Positions 25,640 through 39,800 of a stretch of DNA of 64,000 nt are shown here, piece after piece. The translations under genes were made by a program, and so were the position numbers. Location: contig VYZI01000113.1 of NCBI GenBank assembly GCA_013397695.1, positions 62,001 through 126,000 on the forward strand. Direction: 5' to 3'. The notes beneath the pieces are model-generated. The model was given only the letters and a program-made list of their open reading frames with translations. It was not told the origin of the DNA and made no database searches. The stretch comes from Centropus unirufus. Taxonomy: Eukaryota; Chordata; Aves; Cuculiformes; Centropidae. Within the stretch, counting starts at the first letter, position 1. Every line of letters starts with the position of its first letter.

Positions 25640-26355
25640 CTTGCCACCTGCTGCAATCTCATTGTTTGTGGTTGGCATGGCAAGGTTTTGGTAGCCAGGA
25701 GGCAACAAGGGTGGGTTCTGTGAGAATCTGCAGCCTGTGGAGGATCCCAAGTCGATGCCTAAAGAAGGCTGTGACCCCATGGGAAGACTGCACTGGAACA
25801 GGCTTCTGGGAGGACCTGTGGATCAATGGAAACAAAGAACACACACTGAAGGAGGTTTGCTGTCAGGACTTGCTGCCCTAGGGGGAACTCACATTGGAAC
25901 AGTCTATTCCTGAAAGACTGTACTCCATGGAAGGGACACACACTGGAGCAGGGGAAGAGTGTAAGGAGTCCTTCCCCTGAGAAGGAAGGAATAGCAGAAA
26001 CAACATGTAATGAACTGACCACAAACCCTATACCCCATTCCCCTGTAACACTGTAGGGAGGACAAGGTAGAGAAAACTGAAAGTGAAGTTAGGCCCAGGA
26101 AGAAAGGAAGGGTAGGGGAAAAGTGTTTATAAGACTTGGTTTTATTTCTCGTTATCCTACTCTGATTTGATAGGGAAGAAATTAAACTAATTTCCCCAAG
26201 TTGTGTTTGTTTTGCCCGTGATGGTAACTGGTGAACGATCTCTCCTTGTCTTTAACTCTACCCATGAGCCTTTCATTGTATTGTTGTCTGAAGAAATGGA
26301 GTGATAAATTAACTTTGCTGGGCACCTGGCATCCAGTCAGGGTCAACCCACCATA
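25640..26355 (+). mobile_element. Avian ERV-type LTR, probably solo and degraded
   Basis: The text matches my memory of a very common bird LTR: GGCAAGGTTTTGGTAGCCAG near the left, GAGGAAGGA-like and GCAGAAACAACATGTAATGA in the middle, GGTTTTATTTCTCGTTATCC, then GGCACCTGGCATCCAGTCAG and the right end GGGTCAACCCACCATA. The central part holds degenerate minisatellite units, each a CCATGG-like segment ending in ACTGGARCAG, at 25777-25801, 25877-25902 and 25925-25951. The usual poly(A) signal position near 26178 reads GAAGAAATTA, so AATAAA is lost. The left boundary is uncertain by about 150 bp. No internal viral genes or primer-binding site are seen next to the right end, which suggests a solo LTR. 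Frames at 25561-25881 and 25659-26022 lie within or across it and are not host genes. Confidence 0.82.
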
Positions 26356-26548
26356 CTCTTTTAGAACAATAGCAATCTATTTACCAGTTTGTTTCTTATG
26401 GTACTAAGTTTCCAACTGTGTTTTCTAATGTATGGCTGGCAGCATGCTCAGAACAGCATTTCCTGCCTTTCAAGAATCTTTACAAGAGGCAGTATTGTCT
26501 GGCAGAACACTGAGACAGTCCTAGTTCAGAAACCCTTGGAAAAAAATG

Positions 26549-26755
26549 TCAGGATTGTCTCGCTGCATCAGATGTAATGTGTTCCTGCAGCACTAGGGAT
26601 GCCACAAGGCTGCCATGCAGTGGGTGATTGTCAGAAACAGAGAGATGATGATGAGTAACATCCCCATGACTCCGACACAGGAACTTCATCAAAACAATGA
26701 GAATAGCACCCAGAAAAATGCATCTGGAACCACTCTGATGGGCTTCCTTCCACAT
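26549..26755 (-). other. Weak candidate open frame with one membrane-like segment
   Basis: This 68-codon minus-strand frame has a true ATG and balanced codon use. One hydrophobic stretch (CIFLGAILIVLMKFLC, about residues 12-27) is followed by a polar, histidine-rich tail. It lies about 200 bp beyond the LTR. Size alone is unremarkable. I recognise no family, and a membrane-like run is common in random AT-rich frames. It could be unrelated host sequence or chance. Confidence 0.12.
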
Positions 26756-29700
26756 GTTGGTATTAAATCACTAGCTGCCTAGATTCTGTCCTGGCTTCTC
26801 AATCTGGCCATCAACTGGCCTATTAGCCCTTCTCTTGGAAGGGTCTCTAGAAACCAGCCTCTATTCAAACAGCCTTACTGAATCCTTCTACTTACACAAC
26901 TGATAGTATTTATGACAGTCTCTCCCCAGGTGCTGGTGATGGTAATTATATATAAGGCAGATCCCCTAGGTAAAGGAGAGTTCAGTGAATTTGGGTGTAG
27001 TGTACTAATGAGTCAGATCCTGCCTCATTGATTCCCCATAAAGTGGAGGGCAACTAAGTTTCTTCTGGAAAGATCTGAAGAGTGGGTTAAAAGCAGCAAC
27101 TTGAAGCCACCCCCTACTCATAGGGGAGGATAAAGCGGGTTGTTTCTATTAAAAGTCCAGCAGCGATGTTTCCTCAACTGTACCCAACAGAAGGAATGTT
27201 CTTGTATGTTCAGATCACCACTAACAGAACTTTTCCTCCAGGTAAGGACTCCCTATCCTAACGTGAAAGGTAAAATATTTTTTTGTAATAATACCAATCA
27301 AATATTGTGTTTCCATTTATTATAAGATTGTGAACTTGTGAATTAGGAACTTGAGGTTGCATGTATCTATATTCAGTTTCTCCTCCCACTTCTGCTACCT
27401 CTATTTATCTTCCTCTCACTATTGCTTCACTTTGATGCTCTGATATTCATCAGACTTTTGATCAGTTTGATCTCCTTCTCAAACATTGTTCAGAGATAAA
27501 CCTCTTATGCAGATTTCACGTGGAGAATACTGGTATCTGTAAGCTTTGATATATCTGATAAATGCTGTATATTTTGATATGAACGAAACCACTTTTTGAG
27601 CCTCAGAGATAAAAGAATCTAGACAGAGTAGATGAATTCTATTTTTTTCCATGAACTATTGAATTTCTGTTACTTTTGCAGTGGTTATTAGGGTTGAGCG
27701 ATCCACTGACTGCAGGAGGGAAAGGACATAATGAATGGGTAAATCTTCCTAAACAAAAAGAGGAGAACAAAGTAATAAAAAGAATCATTGTTCCTCATGC
27801 ACAGTGTTGTCTTTGGATTGATCACCTTGCTGGCAAGGATGGGCAGTCTTTATTTTTGGTAGGAGTGGTGCTCCTCTGTCCTGGTCCAGGTCCAAAAACT
27901 CCCCAAGGTCTTGACTTCTAGCACTCTTACTTAGGGGAAGTGTGGCAGAAACCATCACTGAAAGCTTGTTTGCTTCTTGATATGTTTTATTCTGGGAGTT
28001 TCTAATCTGTGTAAATCTTTTAAATCTGTGATACTTGCTATAAATATTTTAGTCTCTTGTACACCGAAAATAGAAATGGCATTATCTTGGAATAAAAGAA
28101 GCTTCTTGAGCTTGTTTGGAAAAGAATGATTGCCTTAGAAAGACATCCCTGTCAGTCCTTGTTGTCCAACTGCCAAAATATGTAAACTTTTAAGACTTTC
28201 TATAACACTTCCTTTTCCCGTAAGCTCTATGAAGACAGCAAAGCAAATTATCAACAGACTATACTTTTGAGAATTCTGGTTTTTTTCATATTTCTCAGAC
28301 AGAGAGGAGGGGGTGACAGTACTACACATTTAGTGAAGTCATCTTTATGTTCTCTTGCACTTTAATCCAGCCTGAAGACATAGGAATTAACAGTGGGCTA
28401 TTGCTTTTCAAAAATCATAGGCTAAAAAAAACCACAGTTGGGAAGAAATTCCGTTTTGAGAAGTGAAAAATGTCATCTGATATTGTTTATTATTAAAATC
28501 AGTGAATAATTTGGTCTTCTTCCTTTTAGTTCTTTTTATGAAAAGAAGAAAAAATATTTTACAGCCCATTTGTTTCAATGATCCACATCTGTGCACTTGG
28601 AGTATATTCTTCCTCATAATAGCAGCTGATGAGACAACAGGTGTTTAAACAGAGAAGCAAATTTGAAGAAAAAAATTAGAGGTTTTTTCCCCTTACCCTA
28701 AATTTTGCATACTCAAGGAGGCTTCTAAGTACTACTTTGCCTAAAGCAATAGCTACTCGACATTAAGATGGTGTGAAAGTTGTGTTTATAATCAAGAGCT
28801 AAGAGTGTGAAAACGTGTAGTTTGCATACATATGAACAATGGCCCAGGCCCTTGAAATTCATTGAAGGACTTGCTACAAGTTGAAAAGAATATCCTTCCT
28901 TAGCTCCTTGATCTTTTGGGTACACCTTTACATTTCAGCCTCTCTTTTTTGTTTTAGTGTAGTTACTCAAGAATAACTACTTTCCAAATGTACTTTGCTA
29001 ACCATTCAGAAAGACAGGGTCTTCTTTTTCTGTCATGGCTCCAGGGACTACCTCACCCAAAGGTTCAATTCTGGGGATTCCTCCTCTTCTGTGTTTAACA
29101 GAATATAGCTGGAGCTAAAAGCATGGAAAAGTGTTTTTTTTTTTTGTTTTCTTTTTTTTTGTTGTTGTTGCCTGTTTTTTTGTGCTTATGACCTGCTCTT
29201 TCACATAATAGGTGGCTGCTACTGTAAAGCAGTAACATATGGAAAAAGCACAACACTACTTTCACTCAAAGTTTTGAATATTGGGGTTATTCTCAAATAT
29301 TCACTGCCCTACCACAGATATTGACCTATCTATCCCATTTTTATAATATTGTTAATTATTTCCAAATCAGAAAAGGAAGACTCTTATTATCCCTCTTCTA
29401 ATATTCTCTGTTTAGTTAAACACTTGATGAGGAGCCCGTATTTTCCATTGTTTATATCCCCAGCAAGAAGGAAGATTCATGTGTTTGGGTGTTATGTATT
29501 CATTTAATGAAGATGGAATTAATGGAGATGTGAAAGCTAATGAACATTCTGGGCTGATTTTCCTCTTAGCTTCTTACTTCCCTCCCTTGCTTTCAACTTG
29601 CTTTTCAAAACCAATTTGACAACAGAAGAAACACCCACAGTTATATCATAGCTTCTCCACCTCTAGCTATTTCACTTTTCCATGGCCCTTTGTTGATTAA

Positions 29701-32700
29701 GTTATGCCAGTCCCAGCTACCTCTACAAAGGGGTAGTTAAAAGGCCCTTCCTTTGCTTGCCCAGGTAAGTCTACATGAGAAGTTGATGATAAAATACGTT
29801 CTTTGCATCCCAGAAGAAGAATGGCAAAGCTATTTGCACAAACTCATTTGATTCCTTGATTAGAAATTAAGAATAGTTCCAGAAAACTGCAGAAGTGAGG
29901 AATGTCACATGTTTTACTGTATGTCAGAAGACACAGCTCAAAGAAAGCCATTTGTCGAGTCAGTCCCAACCATGACACTGGCCTGTTTTTCGAACCAGTT
30001 ATAGAGTCAGGCCAGGAAACCTTTAGTAAGTTGAGCTGACAACACTGGAAGAAAGTAGCTTCAATTTTGTGTCTGAAAAAACATCCCTCTCCTTAAAAAA
30101 AAAAAAGGAAAACTTTAAACATCAAAATACAATCCTTTCCAATCTGCAGCAAACAAAATACGTCCACTAATGCAACAAATATCTGATTAGTGTCCTTAGA
30201 GAGAACACTGTTTGCAGCTTAGCTGCAAGTGAGACTTTAGACCAATTCATATTATGTTCAGGAGGAGGAAAAAATGTATGGGAATGTCATACACCAAAAC
30301 TGACTGAAATTGGAGGCTATAAATAAGAAAATAGTTATTTCACTTTTCTGGGGTCTATAAGATTAGAGATTGCGGAGTGCATTAAAGGTCATTCAGTACA
30401 TATATTTTGTTCTTAAGTAACAATGACCAGAAGTTACTTTGAAAAAATGAGCTTTTTATGGTATAAAGAACAATGTCTGATATATTTCAGGGATATAAAT
30501 ATCTTTGGTTAGAGATTTTGGTGGCAATCCAAGCTTTAAAATTATTTTAATTTCTTGTATTCTGAAAATCTGGCGTTTTTTGTTTGAGGAAACCTGTATT
30601 AAATGAAATGTCTGATAATTCTCTGGTATAAACTAACGCTTGAAAACGTGTTTCGATTTTCAGAACACTAGTGGAACTTGTGGGATAGTTGAAAGTAGTT
30701 TCAAAGAGATTTTTATGCTTATATTTATATGTATATATGCATAAAATCATGTGTACGTATTCCAGGCTGAGACGACTGATAGTACATTCAGGTTTAGACT
30801 GTATGTTAGAAATGTGATAAGCAAACAAAGTTGGGAAGCTGAAATAAGAGGAAAATAAGAAATCTTAAATCTTCATTTTGAACTTCTAACTCTGAAAGTC
30901 TGTTCCAGATCTGATATTCTCAGATGCCCTTTGTAACATATTGGTTTTCTGTGCTGCAACAGTACTGCACCAACTCAGTGTTCCCATAGCTCAGTGTTTT
31001 TGCACATGTGTCTTAAGAAAGCTGTGCACAAATCCGCATTTTGATCCATATGGAGCAGCAGAATTTCCTTAGAAGTTTTGTGACAGATGACATTCATTTT
31101 ATAAACCTTCTGTGAGAACATTTGTTTCCATTTTGTAAATGAAGAAGAAACACAGAATTGTATAAGCACAGCACAACAACCTGTGTAATCATGCCAGAGT
31201 AACCACAGAATGGGAGATTTGGACAAATATTCTGAGGCTTGAAAAATGGCAACTTCATATACATACAGAGGAGGGATTTTTTTTTTTTACAATCTAACTC
31301 CTTTTTGTAGTCTGATAAAGTTGTAGTGCAATGGCTGCTATGGATTATTTTTTTTTGTCACTGATCTCTCCCCAAATGTTTCAGAACAGTTTTTCAAAGA
31401 TTGACTTATATTTATGAGAGGAAAACAGTCCAATTTTGTGGGTTTTGACATGGACTTTTTCCTGTTGTTATAGAGAGTAATAATAGCAATTTTTTTTGTA
31501 ATGTCAGTGGGATAAAAGTGTTGAGATGAACAATGTTATGGAGTTGGGTTAGTGTTGTACTCTGAAATTTATTGCATAAGTATCAGGAGTGCATTGTCTG
31601 TCTGGACCACACACTGACTTTGTTATTTGTGTTGCTGGTTTTAAATTAAGAAGGCAGATTCAGACAGATTCTCTCTTTTTTTTCCTCACCTTTTCTTGAG
31701 ATTCTCTAGTATATCTGTACTGTACTTCTAAATATATATTACCTATTTGGTATAATATTTTTAAACCCATTATGCGTTCTCTTTTTCTTTTCCAAATGTG
31801 TGGCTGCACAATAGGTTATATTTTTCAGCAGATCAAGGTGTTATAGTTATTTCTGATAATGTCTTACTAGGATTTTATCAGAATAAGTCTAGGAGAAAAA
31901 AAAAATTAACAGAAAAAAGTATGTGTAGCTCTTTAAAATGTGCTGAAAGATCATTTCAAAGCACATGCAAGTTTTGTAATCTTTGCTTTCATCTTTTACA
32001 CTTTGATTGGCACATGTCCTGTTTCAAAGCTGCTGTGATAATGGGTGACAGCCCCTGACTGTCTTGCAATCCTCAGAAATTGCTTCTTGAGCTGTGTTCA
32101 CTGCAAGTTCTGACAGATTTCTCAATTTCTTTAACATGAACAGCTGTTGTGAAACATTGTCATATTGTGTTTCCTAACATGCACTGAGGAGAAGAGGTCA
32201 CTGACCGGACTTCTGGTTGTTGTTCTAATGACTTATAAGGTCACTACTGAGTCAGCAGCAAGCCTTGGTCCTGAATCTTATCCTTGATTATTAAAACACA
32301 TAGGTAATATGGTTTCCAAAAAGGTATGCTTTCTCTCCTGTTAGGAATGAAACAGGCAGTGGGTACTAATTTTTATAGTTTATCCACTGGACAGTCCTTA
32401 CAGTTTCTAGTTTTCAATGAATTCTATAATACTGATGAAAAAATCATAAAACTCTATTAAAACTAATTGACTTAAGTGGTGAAAAGATCAAGATTGGTGA
32501 CTGCTTCTTCTCTGGATCTCCTGGCTTTACTTTAATGTGTGCCTTGTTTTGTTATGATGCCATTTTGGTGTAAGACCTGACTGTGCACTAGCCTTCCCAC
32601 TGGTCCACCTCCATTCTTCTTTAACAAACAAAACAACAAAACAAAGAAAAACCTTTCTCTGACAAATGTTAGAAGTTTCCTGACATGGCTCTGGGGCTGT

Positions 32701-35700
32701 TTAAATCAACAGGAGAAGCTCACAGTTGTGTGTTTTTGTAAAGAGCAGTTTTCAACAGAATTATGTGCAAAATCGTGTTGCTCTGAGCACAGTATGAATT
32801 GATAAAGATAGAAACCTCAAGCTGTTAGTGTGAAACTGTCAGCCAGTGCTAAATCTAAAACTTATTTCTGGGTTTATCTGTATTCAGTTAATAAGGAAGC
32901 AGTCAGATTTTAGCCCGTCACTATTTCTGCTGTGTCTGTTTCCATGGTGTTGTTTTCTGCATTTTCCCCTCTTTTGTCTTCAGAAGTGCACACACAAATC
33001 CTCAAAATGAGGAAGGCAGGGGAGGAAAAGAGACAGCTATAACGGTCCCTCCTTCACCTCTTTAGGTCTTGCATTCCCCTTTATATCGGTTAATGAGTGC
33101 CTACTTTTGCCCACAGGATAATCCCAGTGGTGTCAGGGAGGTAGAAAGAAGCCTGGTGTGTTGCTGTATCTACCTTGACAGACAGATGTGCAGTGACAGG
33201 CATGTTATGTTAATTTTAGTGAGCGTGGTAATTAGAAAACAAAGATGTAAATAACAGAAAATTCAGTGTAAAGGCATATGAAATAAATATTTTAGTGGAA
33301 AAAGATTTCTCTAATGGAGTTAAGTTTGAGCAACAAGCTCATATCCTAACTAGTAGCTTCACAATTTCATGGCTGCAAATTCCTGCTCAAATTTACATGC
33401 CTCTGAATTTTAGACCTGACATTGGCCATTAAGGCCACTTCACATTCCTACTTGATTCTCAGGCATCTACAGACCAGTCCTTGTTGTTACTTCTTTAAAA
33501 TATTGCAACAGTTTGAAGATGGAATGTTACCAAACTGTATCCATATACAACAGAAAATAATTGAACAAAGTAAATATCCCATTGTGAATTACAGAGAAAA
33601 ATTTAATGTCATCTTTCATGCATGTAGCAGAGAGTGAAATATTCTTATTCATATGTGAAGACAGGTATTGATTTTGGTTTTGTCTGGGGTTTTTTGGTGG
33701 TTATTGTTTCCTGAAATGATGCAATATTCAACACAAACATGTAAGTTTTTCCTAAAAATTGAGTTATTGGTTAAGGAAGAAAGATCCAAGAAATACAATC
33801 TGCATTCTTCTTAGTGCTCTTGCTGTACAAGATCTTATTTCCTTGGAAACCTACAGATAGAAGTGTTCCATGGAATTTGACAAGATTTCTGTAAAGAACG
33901 TTGATTATTTTTTTGGCTGTTGGTTTTTTTTTTTCAATCCTAGATAAGGTGGTGTGAAGGAAACTTAGCATTTTCCTCCCTATTAAGCATGTCTAGAAAC
34001 AGTGAAAACGTATCAAGTTAGTTACTTGTCAGTGAACATATAAAATTCAGGTTACATTCCAGCATGAGATACCAAAATCTTTTTCTAAAAAATAAATTGG
34101 AAGATACATAGGCGCTCCTCCCAGCCTCAGAGTGCTCTCTGATCCTCAGAGTATGAAGTCAGAGGCTTGAATTGAGGGCTGTGATGTATCTCTAATGTTG
34201 TCCTAATGTTTGTTAGACATTTCTCACCTTACTGAGAATAAAACTTGTCTATATTTATGCACTGTTCCACTCTTTCCAAGGCTGGTACAATATCAGAAGA
34301 CTTTACAGGTGATTATTTTACTTGCTTTTTCTCTGGAAATCAGAGACAGATCTTATTGAGAGTTCTTGGTTTCAAAATAGCCTTTGAATGAGGCTGCCTT
34401 GTTTTCATTTCCAAAAAAAGAAAAGGCCTTCTTTGGCTTTGAAATGAAAAAAATTCCTGCAATCTTGCTATGTTCTATATCTTATGTGAACATTGCCAAA
34501 AATAGTTGTGGTAAAATATGCAATCTTATATAGTTTTTGTTGTGGAATGGAGACTGTGTTTTATCTGCCAGCCTCTTATCGGGAGAAAAGTTTTAAAAGT
34601 AGTAACTTCAAAAGTTAAAATGGATTACCCAGGAAAAAATGCAATACCATGAATAAGTTTACAGGATTCTTAGTCCTGTGATTTAACTGTGAGACTTTCA
34701 CTAATTTATTTTTTTCTTAGTCATTTGCGCTGTAAAAATTCTAATATGGTTTATTTTGAATCTTGGAAATGTGGGGTGATTGTGACTTCTGCTTGCAATT
34801 ATCTCCCCAAAAGCCCGCAATGCTGAAGTAGCCTGTTATGTAGCTCAGACAGAAATTTTGGACCTCTGTAGATATATGCCATGTAGTTTGTTGTAACTAT
34901 GGTGATTCAAAAGTTCCTTCTCAATCCTGCCTGTGGAGAATATAAATGTTATATATTTCCCAGATATTTATCTAGCACCTAAATATGTTAACATTATTTT
35001 TTTTTCAGAATAGATCACAAAATGTATGCTTTGGTTCATGGGAAGTTTGAACTTAAATTAAAAGAATGAAGACATTTTAGATTAAAAAGAATAAGAAATC
35101 CTTGTTTAAAGAAGTTTTCTACACTACCCACTCTTGACTTTTTTTTTTTTCTGTAGGAAGTAGAATGTTGAAGGGGTTATTAATAGCATAAAATACAGAG
35201 GTTCAGTAGAAAAGTGCCATAAAATTTGTTTGAAGAAATTTTTCAGGGAATAGATATCAATGCAAGAGATTAAATTTTGTCTGAACAATTAATCTCAACA
35301 GTGCTAGAATGTACCTGACTGGGAAGCAAGAACACCACCATCCTGCTGCCACATAAAACCTGTGGGAGATTTTTGTTGGTTTCCCCCATCCTCCGGAATC
35401 ATCTCATATAACTTAATAAAAACCTGTACTACCACCAAATAATTTGCTTATTATGCATAGTTAAATAATGTAGTGGGAATATATGTACTAGTTTCTTCTT
35501 TTGTCAAGATACTGCTGCATATTGTTTAAAAAATATTTTCCTAATCCTTGTGTTTTAGTGCAGAGGCTTTTTTTCCTGTTTCAATCAAATGCCAACATGT
35601 TGCTAAAACCAAAATGTGATTTGAAGAAACTGTGTTCATACAATAAAAAAAGCTTGAGTGTGAATTCTTTGAAGTCTCCAGCCTAAATAAGAAAAAGAAT

Positions 35701-36479
35701 ACCATCGTGAATTACTGGTAACACACAGTATATGAATTTCTGTAATAAAGCTTTCATTGTCTCCATCTGCTTCTTAAATATAAATGTCAGCCTTTTTGAA
35801 TCAAGGTATACAGCACAACGTATATACTTGATCATTACAAATATGTTGGCCTATTTTCTGCAGAGCTCCTAGCCAGTCAGTCCCTTGTAACTATTGGTCA
35901 TAGCTCTGAAACTGAATTGGTGTTACTTAATGGTTATTAGTGTGATAAATAGTCTGCACAACAGTAGTTTTAAAAGATGTTGGTCAAAGTCCAGTTGTTT
36001 AAATATCCTCTCCTCCCTTAACTATTTTGTATTCAGAGACACCGGAAAGGGGAATGAGCAGAAAATGGTACAAGAGAAATTTGAAGACCTCTTGATTTTT
36101 CAGGGGGATGTTTAACATCTTGGGGTGCAACATATGTGTTTTGATTATAGTGCTATCTTGCCAACAGATTAATTTTCTTAAAAGAAAGCTATATTTTTTG
36201 ATGCTTAGAACTGACATGTTTTGCTGAAAAGTGCTGGGTGTCAAATTCAATTGCTTAAGGCATTTGGTGATCTTTTAGTAATATGTAGAATCACTGTATT
36301 TAGTAAAAGGTGACTGCAGAAACTAAAAAAAGCTATGCATTATGGTATCTCAACATGTATAGGTGGTTGAGATGAAATGAATTTAAAAAATATTATTGCT
36401 TAATAGAGTGCCTGTCCGGGTTTTTTTTTTTCCCTCATTCTCTCTGTTTATACATACATAAATATATATCTCAGCAAGT
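26756..36479. other. AT-rich unique sequence, no gene seen
   Basis: Nearly 10 kb without a recognisable repeat, RNA gene or coding sequence. It contains several homopolymer tracts (29134-29180 T-rich, A12 at 30095-30106, T12 at 31277-31288). A C+T-rich patch lies around 32990-33070. Frames at 27676-27921, 30547-30828, 30975-31226 and 31798-32058 are within chance size and lack motifs. Confidence 0.6.
29134..29180. repeat. T-rich low-complexity tract with GTT repeats
   Basis: Runs of 12, 4 and 9 T are broken by single G or C, followed by GTTGTTGTTG and another T7. This could be an old poly(A) tail on the opposite strand or simple slippage sequence. I see no adjacent retrotransposon body. Confidence 0.9.
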
Positions 36480-36850
36480 ATGTCCTCAAATACACTACCT
36501 GTAGTAGGTGTGCTTTGATGTAGAGCTGCATTGCTGCTGCACAGGGTTGCTCTCAGAGTCTGAGGACGAACTCATCAGTGGTGGAAACACACAGGCTGAG
36601 GGAAGAAGTTTTCCCAGTCAGTGCAGAGCAGGCAAAAGAGTGGATTAGATGGAGGGAGGTAGGATAAGTTAAGATTCTGAAAGCTCAGAGGGGTCATGCT
36701 TGCCGTTCAGTGAGGACGAGATGCTTGGCATCTCACCAGATGCAATCTGTTTGACAATGATTGTTAGTCCATAAAGGTACTGTCAGCCTCCAGTGGCTGA
36801 ACGACTTCCTCAGATGTGGAAAACTGCAATGCTAATGTACCTTCTTCTTT
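36480..36850. other. GC-richer patch, possible conserved or regulatory segment
   Basis: This is a local rise in G+C with several CpGs (for example GAGGACGAACTC, GCCGTTCAGTGAGGACGAG) and no long open frame. Strings such as GCATTGCTGCTGCACAGGG and CCTCCAGTGGCTGAACGAC are unlike the surrounding AT-rich text. No transposon match is evident. It may be a conserved non-coding element or an old unrecognised repeat. Confidence 0.3.
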
Positions 36851-39800
36851 CTGATGCCTCCAACAGGAATTTGAAATTATTTTTTCCCCAAGATGGGGAT
36901 CATCCCATAACTTTTTAATTTTTGTTGTGAAAAATTCTGTAAAATCTGAACTTCAGAAAGTTTAATTTTACTAAGGCATTAAAAATCAAAAGAATGTCTT
37001 TATGCACCTAGAAGAGGGAAGAACACATTACTTATTGAAAAAAAAAACAAAACCAAAAGGCTTAATTCTATTCCTAATATCACTCACTTCCTCGTTTCCC
37101 CATTTTTGAGATTTTTGGAATAAGTGCTGTGGGGGATGAGGAGGTGAGAGGCTACATTGCATCCAATCTCATAATGTCTCTCCTTAAACTCTTTATCTGC
37201 AACTCGGCCAGTATAGGAAATACATTCAGTTGTTCTTCATGTCATTAGTATGAAGTGTCTAAATTTGGATAAAAAAATCTTTCAAAATTGCTTGCAGAAA
37301 GAAATGGAGAATGTGTTTGATAGATTTTTTTTTTTTTTTCTATTTCACTTCATTTTGTCAAGAAAATATATTCCGCTATCTCGTTCCACCTAGGTCTAAA
37401 CTGGCCCAAGTATGGAATGCTAAACTTAAAAACAGTGAGTGTTTTAATAAAATAATTTGGAAAGCTTAACAGAAATGGAATAATTAGAGTTCTTAGTTTA
37501 AAAGGGAAAATAGACATACATATCTGTCCAAAGTATCCGATCATTGAATGACTATGTCACATATTTAGAAAGCTTAATCTTAATTCCTATTTTCTTGCAA
37601 GAGGAATGCTTTTTCACTGAGTTATAACTTCAGTATGCTCTTTCCTTTGAAAATTTTGGGGATCATTTGGTTGAGGTTGGGGTTTTTTGTTGTTGTTTTG
37701 GTGGTGTTTCTTTTGCCAGAATTGTTCCTGACAAAAGTTTAAGAAATACACTTTTCTAACTAAAAATAATTTTGACAAATCCTCCATCCAGCTTCCACTA
37801 AAGAACATTATCCTACATGTTTTTAAAAGTCAATATAATATTCAATGCATGATTGGTTTTAGTGCACTTTGCAGAGCAATAATTATAGAGGCATTGTAAA
37901 TTAATACCTCTTATAGAAAGTATACCGACAACTTTCCTACCAGTGACAGGAATATTAAACTTTCCATAAGTTTCAAAATTTTTGGCTTCTGTCAGTTGTT
38001 CTGATAACACAAAAGGAGCAAAACATGGTATTAATATTTATTATCTGAAACAACAAAGTATGGTAGAAATGTCCCAAAGTCATGTTTTCACTTCAAAAGA
38101 ACCACTCAACACATCAATTGTTTGATGAAAAATGAGAAAATATCTGGTTCTGTATGTACAGTAATTAAATACATGACTTAGACCAAGAAGTGGAATCTTG
38201 AAGGGACCTTACAGCTTTATGGTTTGAGTTCATTTAGTACATCAGAAGCTGTTTATGAAGAAGTGAAAAAATAAGTTATTGCAGATTTGCTGGTAAACTT
38301 GAAAGGGCTGACCATATACATTATGATAAAGGTCAGGTTCATAGGAAGCTTAAGTTGCAATACCTAAATAATAGGACTTATGAACAAAAGTGTTCTCTAT
38401 GCTGACAGAGAATGGGGAGAAACAGGATGAGAAAAAAAACCCGTGTAGGGTTTTTATTTTTTTGTGCCATGTTTGTTTTAAGTTAGTGTAACCTCAGAGT
38501 TTCTAAGGCCTGGGAGCAAACATTGAGACTCTAAATAAGGGAGTGTTATGATAACATCTGTTACTCCTGATGCCTTATCAAAGAGTAATTTTTCTTTCTC
38601 TTTCTACAGACAGTTTTTAATTTTTTATATATTAAAAATATAATGAAAGCACACATGAAGTTGTAGACTTGTAAGTGCCTTTGGCACTGTCTGGCAGTAC
38701 AGTAGTCCCCTAAAAACCAGACTCTTTCCAGCTTCCCTAACTTTTATGCTGTTTGGGCAGATCCGTAGGAGGCAGAAAATCTATGCCTTTTACAAATTGC
38801 AGCTAGGTGATTCTTTAGAATATGACTGATGGCCTAGGGTTTTGAAAAACTGACAGCTTGTTTAGCATGTAATACCTAGGACAAGGTAAGAGAGTAGAAA
38901 ATGCTGGGGAAATAGTTCTAAAGGAAAAAAAAATAGAAAGAACTTGGACTCTTTCTAGATTCTATGTGTACCGTGAACCGTGCTACGGGGAAATTGTAGG
39001 CTTGATGGGTGTGGAGCTCCTGAGAGCCTCTAGGGAGAAAGGAGTCCAGTAATTGCAAAAGCCCATAGATGTCCTACAAGGCACTTCATTATTTTTTTTA
39101 AACTTCCAATTCTCTGTAACAACTTAATGAAAAAAATGGAAGTCACTTTCTGTTTTACCTGAACCATTTTTCTGTCTTAGTGTTACGACAAACTTGGAAC
39201 AGTTTGACTTTTGTTTTTTAGACATTGTAAAGAGAAAAGAAATGGGAACTCTCTTCCAGAATTTTTACAGTCTACTTCCATATCCAACTTTTTCCTACTT
39301 TACAGGTTGATGGGAAATACATTTCACAGAGCATGCTTAATGTGCCACAGGACCATGTTTAATGTGCCACAGAAATAAATTAACACGTGGAATTTTATTA
39401 GAAAAAATGTGGCAATTTGTGCTCTAAGATAAAATACCAGCACTCTAACAGAATTAAATTCAAAGGAACCAACCCGTTTTCTAGAAAAATGTACAAATGA
39501 TGTGAAAATTGTGTTAGCTGTAAAGTGAAACCAAGAATACATGAACTTGTGTCTGAAGCCAAGTTAGACTACGTGTGTAGCTCATGTCTCAAAACCCATA
39601 AAATGCCAATTTTAGGCAGTTACATTTTTTTCAAATTTTGAAGGAGAGTGCATGCAATTCCTATGAGGGAAACAAACCCCATTTTTGTTGGGAACAATGA
39701 GAATATGACATAGGGGAGAAAATATATAGAGCCTGGTATGACAGATGGTGAGGACTTCAAAGTAGCCATTTTTATTAACATAAAATTTAAAACGATCTAA

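Noticed and set aside
25561..26022. 106-codon plus frame and two minus frames
   Set aside because: They lie in or across the LTR. Similar frames in this LTR type are often mis-annotated as hypothetical proteins.
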